DNA from: Nemertoderma westbladi
Taxonomy: Eukaryota; Xenacoelomorpha; Nemertodermatida; Nemertodermatidae
Direction of reading: 5' to 3'
DNA length: 29,614 bases
Assembly (NCBI GenBank): GCA_032718475.1
Contig: JAUCBJ010008985.1
Span: 1-29,614, forward strand
Part shown: piece by piece, positions 16,701 to 24,914 of the stretch
Layout of the letters: every line of letters begins with the position of its first letter
Position numbering within the stretch: the first letter of the stretch is position 1
Program-made: the position numbers and the translations under genes
The notes under the pieces: model-generated
Databases searched by the model: none
Seen by the model: only the letters and a program-made list of their open reading frames with translations
What the model was told of the DNA's origin: nothing

Positions 16701-16780
16701 TCTAAACGGGCTATAACGATCTATAACGGGCTATAACTACCTATAACAAGCTACAACCACCTATAACGAGCTATAATCTG
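16701..16780 (+). repeat. 10-bp tandem repeat, eight degenerate copies
   Basis: Units begin CTATAAC and vary in their last three bases: CTATAACGAT, CTATAACGGG, CTATAACTAC, CTATAACAAG, CTACAACCAC, CTATAACGAG, CTATAATCTG, preceded by TCTAAACGGG. The period is exactly one helical turn, with a CTATAAC core and a free 3-bp tail. Confidence 0.88.
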
Positions 16781-16951
16781 AAAATTTACAATAAAAAAAC
16801 CTATTTTAGAATGGATTTATTTTTCTAGTCAGTAATTTAATTACGCAATTTGGTTTTTTAGTTCATAATGCTTTCCATCTTTGTGGTATCACGAAATCAG
16901 TCATTACTGCATTAGTCAGCATGCCACTACTGCATTATCTGACTAGCAGAC

Positions 16952-17062
16952 TGTTCGCGCTTTTAGACCTTTAACAGTTTAACCTGCTCATTATATGTCT
17001 ATTAATACCTGACAGCCCAATACAGATGAACACAGCCGAAGCCAGTCTAGCGCGGCGTATGA
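16952..17062 (-). repeat. Dispersed repeat, copy B (inverted relative to 605-750)
   Basis: Read on the minus strand it gives GACTGGCTTCGGCTG, AGACATATAATG, GCAGGTTAAACTG, TTAAAGGTCT and AAAAGCGCGAACAG in the order seen in copy A. The rest of 16781-17360 shows nothing I can support. Confidence 0.6.
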
Positions 17063-17360
17063 CCAAACGGAGGTGGGAGACTGGATCCGATGGCAGAAAG
17101 AGCCGTAGGACACTGTATTATTCAATTGATCTTTACTATACAATCTCTAAAAACTACTGTATGTTTATTTTCGGTTAAATACTGACAGTTCCTTTCAGGT
17201 GCTGCGCTCTAAATACTACGCAGAGATATGACTTACACTAACTACAACGGGTGGGCATGAGATAACGCAAATGTTTACATCCTTAGGGATGTATTTATTG
17301 AACGTTCACACTCTCACACGGACGGGCAATAGTACTGAAACATGCTAATTTGCCAACAGT

Positions 17361-17470
17361 CACTCCGTTTCCTAAAGGAATGAATACCTGTTCACCACCA
17401 TGGGTGATCTTCCACTGTAAACCCTTCCACTCTGTTTCCTAAAGGAATGCCTGTTCACCACCATGGGTAA
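17361..17470. repeat. Left part of the 63-bp satellite array
   Basis: Nearly two units (CTCCGTTTCCTAAAGGAATG..., TTCACCACCATGGGTGATC) like those at 20724-23367. They are cut off at CCATGGGTAA where the RTE element begins. This shows that the array existed before the RTE insertion split it. Confidence 0.93.
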
Positions 17471-20400
17471 CTACTACTAGGATCGGCATGCTGCATTGCA
17501 GCTGCATTTTTAAGAATGCTGTGCCGGCTTATCGACAAAATTGCACCCCCACAACTCCCTATCACCCATGACATTTGCTAGATCATCCGCATCTTCAAGG
17601 CCAGTGTCCTTTAAGATGCGTCTCAAGAAAGTCATGGGCTGTCCACCATGCTTATTCACTCCATGAGGCTGCCAAAGTACAAGATTATGCACTGGCTGGT
17701 CCTCACGGCGAAAGCAATGTCCTGCAAAGCGGAGGCAATTTTGTTCTAGTGTCAAGCTTGGGGGAACCAATGAGATACCTCCAATGTTATATAGTGTCTG
17801 GTTGGAGATGTGTGCATTGAACTTGACACAATGAACTCGGCGTAGCATTCTTGTGAATGTGCCGTCCAGAGATTTGGTGTCCTCAGCAGTTAGAGCCCAG
17901 CATGGACTCCCATAGAGGAGTACTGGAACTACTGCTGCTCTAAATAACCGGACCTTAAGTTTCCGATTAATTCTCGGTGACTTCCAAATCCTGGAAAGCC
18001 TATTCAAGGCTGCCCATGCCTTTCCCTTACGTATTCGAAGGTCCTCACCTGACTTCCGGATCCATGATCCCAGGTAACAGAAGTCATCCACATGCTCAAG
18101 CATACCATCTTTTGAGCTTATGCCCATCCGATGAGAGACTTGCTGAGGACTTTCAAAGTTAACTGTCAAAATTGTGGTCTTTCTGGAGTTAATAAAAAGA
18201 CCAACACTAGAAGCAGCATGTTCTACTGAGCGGAGGAGCCGTTGGGCTCCCTCTAGTGATTCTGAGAGTACTCCTAAGTCATCAGCAAAGTCTAGATCAG
18301 TTAGGTACTTGGCAGGATTTCCTCGACTTCTGGAGCCAGTAGGTGGAGTTATCATCACCCCATCATCATTATGATGATCTAAGGACATGCGTAGAACATA
18401 GTCAACAACAATTATGAACAAGAATGGTGCAAGTGTGTCTCCCTGGAGGACGCCCCATAACACTTCAAATGGTTCTATGTCACCGTCAACAGTGGACACA
18501 AATGTTGTCGACCCATCGTATACTGATCTGATTGCTGCAATAATTTCATCAAGAATCCCATATAATGAATGTATGCTGAACATACGTGAGCGAGAGACTG
18601 AATCAAAGGCCTTGAAGAAGTCAACAAAGATAACAGCCAGATGCCTGTCTTTCTTTTTTGATAACTCTTCAATTATCCTTCTAAGTGCCAAAATGGGCTC
18701 CATGGTCCCACGACCTTTACGGAACCCATTCTGATTTCCACGGAGCAGTCTCTCAATGGGATCCCTGATGCGATTTAATAGAATTATATTGTATAGCTTT
18801 GCAGCAATCGAGATCAATGAGATTCCCCGAAAAGAACCATAGAGTGTTAGGTTGCCCTTCTTGGGAACTGGCACCAACTTATTTGTTTTCATTTCTTGTG
18901 GGACTCTTGTTGTACGGTACATGTCTACTATGATGGGATAGATGAGCTTTAAACACTCAGGTATTTTAAAGACCTCAGGGGGAACACCATCTACTCCACT
19001 GGCACGATTGGTCTTAATGCTCTTTGCAGCAGCCTTCACTTCTGCAAAGGAGGTATCACCAATGGCAATATCTGGGAGTACAGACTCAGACACTTTTACT
19101 TCTATAAAGTTTTCAGGCAATACCCTGTCATTATTGAGGAGCTTTTCAAAGTGGGCCTTCCAACCATTGAGGCGATCGGCTGGTGATTCAGCCTTAACCT
19201 TGGTGGTTAGTTGGCTTTTTCGACCAGCAACCAAGTTGATCGATCTCCATGCCTGGGATGATTGCCTGCTGTCGTCAGCATCATTGATGGCATCAACCTG
19301 TTGGTTTATTAGCTCCTGTAAATTAACAGAGTACTGCCTGTTCAGGGACCTAGATGCAGCCTTAACTGCATTCTTGGCCGCTGTAGTCTGTTTGAGTCGG
19401 GACTCTTTCTGCGCCTTGTAGAGGTCATTTCGGCACTTCTGAATTTTGTTGTCAGTCCAGGGGGCCCGTTTCCTGTTTCGAGGGTATACAGGAACTGTTT
19501 CTGCAGCTGCTAACTTAACTGCCTCTGTGAAGGCAGTATAGCCCTCACAGTGATCTGCCGCCTCAGAGGCAAGAGCCTCATACCTGTTGCTCAGGTGTAG
19601 TGTGAAGCTGGATCTCACACTTGGCTGTTGCAACAGAGAGGACCAGTCATGCCGTGGCAAGGCAGATTTCGTTGTTCTGCTAGCACGCAGACTAAGTCTT
19701 ACCTTGGCCACAATAAGGCGGTGATCACTGGAGAAGGGTCGTAGTGTAAATACATTACAGTCTTGTATAGAGCTCCTGTATTTCCTACGAAACAGGATAT
19801 GGTCTATCTGGGACTTGTGACCACTGGGTCCACTATGAGTCCATAGCTTTCCAGTTCGCTTCTTGAACTGGGTTCCAGCCGAAAACAATCCATTTCCAGA
19901 GATAAAATCCTGAAGATGGACGGAATATTTATTGCTATAGACCCAGGGCGATGTAGGTGATTGATGCAGACTTGCATTAAAGTCTCCCAAGAATGTTAAG
20001 AATGCATGCTGATCCACTCCATCAGTAGCTGCGTGTAGATTCTGGTAGAAATTTTCCACCTCCTCTACAGGGGCAGCACTAGTTGGAGAGTAGCACACAA
20101 TCAGAACCACCTTAGGAAACTTCTTAGCCAGTCTTCCAGAACATGAGAAGTGGCAACGGATGATGCGGTTAGAGATTTGGTCTATTTTATCCAATGCTGC
20201 ATGTGCAGTTGGATTCATCAATAGACCAATTCCACCATTGCCACTATCATCTGCTGAAGCGAGGGCGAATAGCCAACCGCCCCCCATGTCCTTAATCAGA
20301 ACCTCATCAGTCTGTCCAGTCTGCATTCGGTGCTCTTGAACACCCACTGCGCTAAGAGAAAGCTTATCTGCCAAGGCAGTCTGCTCACCTTGTCGCATTG

Positions 20401-20723
20401 GGGACCCGAGTGTTAGGGTGTTTACTGAGGCTAGTCTAGTGACTTGCCTCAGATTCACCAATGGCTTTGTTGGTCGGGGTGGAACATGAGAGTAGCCTCC
20501 AACTCCAGAATCCCTCTCCCCCTCACAATCTGGCCTCCCTGGTGACCCATGGTTTGGGCCAGAAAGGTCATCAGGAAAGGGACTCAAAGAATTGTTTGCC
20601 GCTCTCTCTCTCCAGTAGGGGGTGAGACAGGCAGCCGGTCAGGAGATAACTGACGCCTGTGGGGCCGATTGTGTCCAGTCATTCCACTGGCCTCTAGTGG
20701 CTGGACCTCCGCATTACTAATAG
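17471..20723 (-). mobile_element. Nearly intact RTE-type non-LTR retrotransposon inserted in a satellite array
   Basis: The element is about 3.25 kb, the usual full length for RTE. From the minus-strand 5' end it has a ~130-bp leader, one long open frame for endonuclease plus reverse transcriptase, a short 3' UTR ending GCATGCCGAT, and a CCTAGTAGTAGT tail. It lies in the minus strand between two parts of the same 63-bp array. Short ATGGGT/ATGGAT matches at the two junctions could be remains of a target duplication, but inside a repeat this cannot be told apart from array sequence. Confidence 0.93.
17510..20587 (-). CDS. RTE polyprotein: EEP endonuclease plus reverse transcriptase
   Basis: One uninterrupted 1025-codon frame. 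The N-terminal part is an endonuclease/exonuclease/phosphatase domain that nicks target DNA: VNTLTLGS, GVQEHRM (catalytic Glu, near residue 84), VCYSPTSA, LGDFNASL (about 201), SQIDHILF and FSSDHRLIVAKV (about 290). The reverse transcriptase starts near 510 (NRASGVDGVPPEVFK) and continues with PVPKKG...FRGISL, NQNGFRKGRGT, FVDFFKAFDSV (first catalytic Asp), GVLQGDTLAPFLF and TDLDFADDLG (catalytic Asp pair). The C-terminal region holds LLYGSPCWALT, RFAGHCFRRED and a GGQPMTFLRR box. The frame opens at a TTG (20587) after an in-frame TGA 18 codons before. The first ATG (20398) lies past the endonuclease Asn, so either initiation is unconventional or the 5' end is slightly damaged. All other motifs are intact, which suggests recent activity. 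Confidence 0.92.
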   Translation of the reverse strand: MSPFPDDLSGPNHGSPGRPDCEGERDSGVGGYSHVPPRPTKPLVNLRQVTRLASVNTLTLGSPMRQGEQTALADKLSLSAVGVQEHRMQTGQTDEVLIKDMGGGWLFALASADDSGNGGIGLLMNPTAHAALDKIDQISNRIIRCHFSCSGRLAKKFPKVVLIVCYSPTSAAPVEEVENFYQNLHAATDGVDQHAFLTFLGDFNASLHQSPTSPWVYSNKYSVHLQDFISGNGLFSAGTQFKKRTGKLWTHSGPSGHKSQIDHILFRRKYRSSIQDCNVFTLRPFSSDHRLIVAKVRLSLRASRTTKSALPRHDWSSLLQQPSVRSSFTLHLSNRYEALASEAADHCEGYTAFTEAVKLAAAETVPVYPRNRKRAPWTDNKIQKCRNDLYKAQKESRLKQTTAAKNAVKAASRSLNRQYSVNLQELINQQVDAINDADDSRQSSQAWRSINLVAGRKSQLTTKVKAESPADRLNGWKAHFEKLLNNDRVLPENFIEVKVSESVLPDIAIGDTSFAEVKAAAKSIKTNRASGVDGVPPEVFKIPECLKLIYPIIVDMYRTTRVPQEMKTNKLVPVPKKGNLTLYGSFRGISLISIAAKLYNIILLNRIRDPIERLLRGNQNGFRKGRGTMEPILALRRIIEELSKKKDRHLAVIFVDFFKAFDSVSRSRMFSIHSLYGILDEIIAAIRSVYDGSTTFVSTVDGDIEPFEVLWGVLQGDTLAPFLFIIVVDYVLRMSLDHHNDDGVMITPPTGSRSRGNPAKYLTDLDFADDLGVLSESLEGAQRLLRSVEHAASSVGLFINSRKTTILTVNFESPQQVSHRMGISSKDGMLEHVDDFCYLGSWIRKSGEDLRIRKGKAWAALNRLSRIWKSPRINRKLKVRLFRAAVVPVLLYGSPCWALTAEDTKSLDGTFTRMLRRVHCVKFNAHISNQTLYNIGGISLVPPSLTLEQNCLRFAGHCFRREDQPVHNLVLWQPHGVNKHGGQPMTFLRRILKDTGLEDADDLANVMGDRELWGCNFVDKPAQHS

Positions 20724-23367
20724 ATGGATGATCTTCCACAGTAAACCCTTCCACTCTGTTTCCTAAAGGAATGCCTGTTCACCACCATGGGTGATCTTCC
20801 ACAGTAAACTCTTCCACTCTCTTTCCTAAAGGAATGCCTGTTCACCACCATGGGTGATCTTCCACAGTAAACTCGTCCACTCTGTTTCCTAAATGAATGC
20901 CTGTTCACCACCATGGGTTATCTTCCACAGTAAACCTTTATCTACTCCGTTTCCTAAAGGAATGCCTGTTCACCACCATGGGTGATCTTCCACAGTAAAC
21001 TCGTCCACTCTGTTTCCTAAAGGAATGCCTGTTCACCACCATGGGTAATCTTCCACAGTAAACCTTTATCTACTCCGTTTCCTAAAGGAATGCCTGTTCA
21101 CCACCATGGGTGATCTTCCACAGTAAACTCGTCCACTCTGTTTCCTAAAGAAATGCCTGTTCACCACCATGGGTAATCTTCCACAGTAAACCTTTATCTA
21201 CTCCGTTTCCTAAAGGAATGCCTGTTCACCACCATGGGTGATCTTCCACAGTAAACTCGTCCACTCTGTTTCCTAAATGAATGCCTGTTCACCACCATGG
21301 GTAATCTTCCACAGTAAACCTCTATCAACTCCGTTTCCTAAATGAATGCCTGTTCACCACCATGGGTGATCTTCCACAGTAAACCATTCTACTCCGTTTC
21401 CTAAAAGGAATGCCTGTTCACCACCATGGGTGATCTTCCACAGTAAACCCTTCCACTCTGTTTCTTAAAGGAATGCTTGTTCACCATCATGGGTGATCTT
21501 CCACAGTAAACCCTTCCACTCTTTTTCTAAAAGGAATGCATGTTCACCACCATGGGTGATCTTCCACAGTAAACCCTTCCACTCTGTTTCCTAAAGGAAT
21601 GCCTGTTCACTACCATGGGTGATCTTCTACAGTAAACTCGTCCACTCTGTTTCCTAAAGGAATGCCTGTTCACCACCATGCGTAATCTTCCACAGTAAAC
21701 CTTTATCTACTCCGTTTCCTAAAGGAATGCTTGTTCACCACCATGGGTGATCTTCCACAGTAAACCTTTCTACTCCGTTTCCTAAAAGAATTCCTGTTCA
21801 CCACCATGGGTGATCTTCTACAGTAAACTCGTCTACTCTGTTTCCTAAAGGAATGCCTGTTCACCACCATGGGTAATCTTCCACAGTAAACCTTTATCTA
21901 CTCCGTTTCCTAAAGGAATGCTTGTTCACCACCATGGGTGATCTTCCACAGTAAACCTTTCTACTCCGTTTCCTAAAAGAATTCCTGTTCACCACCATGG
22001 GTGATCTTCCACAGTAAAGTCGTCCACTCTGTTTCCTAAATGAATGCCTGTTCACCACCATGGGTAATCTTCCACAGTAAACCTTTATCTACTCCGTTTC
22101 CTAAATGAATTCCTGTTCACCACCATGGGTGATCTTCCACAGTAAACCTTTCTACTCCGTTTCCTAAAAGGAATGCCTGTTCACCACCATGGGTGATCTT
22201 CCACAGTAAACCCTTCCACTCTGTTTCTTAAAGGAATGCCTGTTCACCACCATGGGTGATCTTCTACAGTAAACTCGTCCACTCTGTTTCCTAAAGGAAT
22301 GCCTGTTCACCACCATGGGTGATCTTCCACAGTAAACCTTTATCTACTCCGTTTCCTAAAGGAATGCTTGTTCACCACCATGGGTGATCTTCCACAGTAA
22401 ACCTTTCTACTCCGTTTCCTAAAAGAATTCCTGTTCACCACCATGGGTGATCTTCCACAGTAAAGTCGTCCACTCTGTTTCCTAAATGAATGCCTGTTCA
22501 CCACCATGGGTAATCTTCCACAGTAAACCTTTATCTACTCCGTTTCCTAAATGAATTCCTGTTCACCACCATGGGTGATCTTCTACAGTAAACTCGTCCA
22601 CTCTGTTTCCTAAAGGAATGCCTCTTCACCACCATGGGTAATCTTCCACAGTAAACCTTTATCTACTCCGTTTCCTAAAGGAATGCTTGTTCACCACCAT
22701 GGGTGATCTTCCACAGTAAACCTTTCTACTCCGTTTCCTAAAAGAATTCCTGTTCACCACCATGGGTGATCTTCCACAGTAAAGTCGTCCACTCTGTTTC
22801 CTAAATGAATGCCTGTTCACCACCATGGGTAATCTTCCACAGTAAACCTTTATCTACTCCGTTTCCTAAATGAATTCCTGTTCACCACCATGGGTGATCT
22901 TCTACAGTAAACTCGTCCACTCTGTTTCCTAAAGGAATGCCTGTTCACCACCATGGGTAATCCTCCACAGTAAACCTTTATCTACTCCGTTTCCTAAAAG
23001 AATTCCTGTTCACCACCATGGGTGATCTTCTACAGTAAACTCGTCTACTCTGTTTCCTAAACGAATGCCTGTTCACCACCTTGGGTGATCTTCCACAGTA
23101 AACCCTTCCACTCTGTTTCCTAAAGGAATGCCTGTTCACCACCATGGGTGATCTTCCACAGTAAACAATTCCACTCTGTTTCCTAAAGGAATGCCTGTTC
23201 ACCACCATGGATGATCTTCCACAGTAAACCCTTCCACTCTGTTTCCTAAAGGAATGCCTGTTCACCACCATGGGTGATCTTCCACAGTAAACCCTTCCAC
23301 TCTGTTTCCTAAAGGAATGCCTGTTCACCACCATGGGTGATCTTACACAGTAAACCCTTCCACTTCC
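20724..23367. repeat. 63/65-bp satellite-like array, about 41 units, with higher-order structure
   Basis: Units contain TGATCTTCCACAGTAAAC, a variable junction, ACTCTGTTTCCTAAAGGAAT and GCCTGTTCACCACCATGGG. Most are 63 bp; a class with CCTTTATCTACTCCG is 65 bp. Between about 22258 and 22897 a set of five units (63+65+63+63+65 = 319 bp) repeats at spacings of about 320 and 319 bp, marked by TTCTACAGTAAACTCG, AAAGTCG and GAATTCCTG variants. This is higher-order organisation. Many units carry TCACC and GGTGA around the central CCATGG, a small inverted repeat; others have GGTAA and lose it. The minus strand is open through runs of 63-bp units (20717-20914 and 22978-23334, repeating MVVNRHSFRKQSGRVYCGRSP-like residues), but the 65-bp units break the frame. 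Confidence 0.95.
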
Positions 23368-23394
23368 ACTATATTTCCCAAGTTGCCTTGGTTC

Positions 23395-23550
23395 CCATTT
23401 ATCGAACAGTAAAGGATGAAAGTCCCGGTTGGGCTAGGCTGTAGCATTTAATTCACCGTGCCAAAATAGTGCTGCCCCATCATGGGATCGAACCAGGGCT
23501 TAATTCCTGAATGGAAGCCCAGGAATGTCACCACTAGACCAAGCTGCTTA
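23395..23550 (-). mobile_element. tRNA-derived SINE, second type
   Basis: The minus strand reads TAAGCAGCTTGGTCTAGTGG (A-box-like) and a well-paired TTCCTG/CAGGAA stem where an anticodon arm would be. Then CCCTGGTTCGATCCCATG (B-box) and a body with GGCACGGTGAATTAAATGC and CCCAACCGGGACTTTCATCC. The acceptor ends do not pair, so it is not a working tRNA gene. The order GGCACG, TTAAA, CCAACC, GG, TCATCC resembles the body of the SINEs at 10857 and 15198, which suggests a shared central domain with a different tRNA head. It lies next to the end of the 63-bp array. Confidence 0.75.
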
Positions 23551-23789
23551 TTAGTTATAGTAATTAGTTACTAATTATTATTTAATATATAAGCCAATAT
23601 GTAAATAAATTAGCATTATTTCATCTCCTAGAATTAATAACTGCCAATCCTTTAATTGTTCAATGAGTCAAATAAATATTTTAAAATTTTAAAAAATTAT
23701 CATCAATTATCAATAGAAAATGTCAGATAATCGATTGAAACATTTTATTATTTTTGCATGAAAATTTTTCTATTAAAATCAAAATAAAA

Positions 23790-23937
23790 ATCCGGGGTGG
23801 GAGTCCGCCCCCTTTACCCCAACCAGGGCAACGGGGGCTCTGCCCCCCGGAAACCGCTGGGGCTACGCCCTTAGACCAAAGGATAAACTTCACAAATTGT
23901 GCGCCCCATAGAAATTAAATTCCTGGATCCGCCCCTG
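23790..23937. mobile_element. Right part of a hAT-like element
   Basis: The stretch ends TCCTGGATCCGCCCCTG (23921-23937), the complement of CAGGGGCGGATCCAGGA, a terminus style common in hAT elements. Upstream is a GC-rich GGGGGCTCTGCCCCCCGG segment often seen near such ends. No matching left terminus was found. Confidence 0.45.
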
Positions 23938-24088
23938 ACCACGTGTCTGTTTGACTGCATCGGTAGTTTCCAAGTCGACGAGTGAAATGGAGGGTCTATA
24001 CTGTAGTTCTCGTTAATGAAATTCAGTCCTCTGTCTGTGCGAAAATTGTTGTATTGTACTATTACTTCCTGGTTTAAGATATTCGGGC

Positions 24089-24143
24089 ATGACCCACTAT
24101 AGATATGCTCTATGATATATAGATACGATCTATAGTAGGTCAT
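24089..24143. repeat. 16-bp inverted repeat with 23-nt spacer
   Basis: ATGACCCACTATAGAT (24089-24104) and ATCTATAGTAGGTCAT (24128-24143) pair with one mismatch. The spacer is AT-rich and itself contains TATAGAT-like repeats. Function unknown. Confidence 0.85.
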
Positions 24144-24404
24144 GATTCGGGGTTTTCATAATAATATCATAAACTAGAGTATTCTCATTGACAAGATAAA
24201 GGGCCACACCCAGGAGGCCCAGGAGGCACACTTGGTTCAGGGTGTAACAAATGGACCCCTACAATCGGCAGCAGGGCTGTAGGCCATGGATAGGCGGAAG
24301 GTAATCAACCAACGGCTAGACAAGCTGACAAGGTCGGCGGAAGGTAATCAACCAACGGCGACCTACTGCGAAGACGCTTGTAGGAGTTGCCGCAACTGAA
24401 AGAT

Positions 24405-24914
24405 ATGAGTATGAGAACCCTCCAGGAGAAATACCGGCTCGGTCGTCGCCCGGGTCAACAAGGACCGCGTCCCTCAGTGGTACACCAGGCTGGGGTCGAT
24501 AAATTGGCTACTGGAACAGAAGACAGAGAAGAAAGAAGAACCAACCTGTTGAAATGTAAAAAGACACTAAAGATTGCTACAATGAACGCACGCACGCTGA
24601 AAGCACAGAGCAAACAGGGTGACATGGTCGCTCTGGCAATGGAATATAACATCGACATCATCTGCATCCAAGAACATCGGATTTGTCCTGAAGACACTGC
24701 CATGAAGTACAATGACATTGGAAATGGATGGACGTTAGTAACAAGCTCAGCAGTAAGAAACTCGGCCAATGCATCAATTGGTGGAGTACGAATTCTGCTA
24801 AGCCCATTTGCACTTAAGACCCTAAACAACATCGAATCTATAAATTCCAGGGTTATGATCGCAACATTTGATGGGAATCCCAAGACAACAGTTATATGTT
24901 GCTACAGTATGTAG
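24405..24914 (+). pseudogene. RTE endonuclease, N-terminal half
   Basis: The first ATG in frame is at 24405; the open stretch begins upstream at a TTG (24387). It contains KIATMNARTLK (endonuclease Asn), IICIQEHRI (catalytic Glu), GGVRILLSP and TTVICCYS, then stops early. The frame breaks at a deletion: CCYS is followed almost at once by VKVIAGDLN in another frame. In the intact element at 17510-20587 about 36 residues separate these two motifs. Confidence 0.88.

Noticed and set aside
17376-17470. 63-bp units as 3' UTR of the RTE element
   Set aside because: The truncated RTE copy at 1083-2114 ends at the same GCATGCCGAT without any 63-bp repeat, so the units are flanking DNA.
20717-23334. 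Minus-strand 21-residue repeat protein across the 63-bp array
   Set aside because: The 65-bp units shift the frame repeatedly and the open parts coincide exactly with stretches of 63-bp units, so this is a satellite, not a gene.
20724-23367. CRISPR array
   Set aside because: There are no unique spacers between repeats, the unit is continuous head to tail, and the context is a eukaryotic chromosome.
23470-23550. Functional tRNA gene on the minus strand
   Set aside because: A- and B-boxes and an anticodon-like stem are present, but the acceptor stem does not pair and the body continues into SINE sequence.
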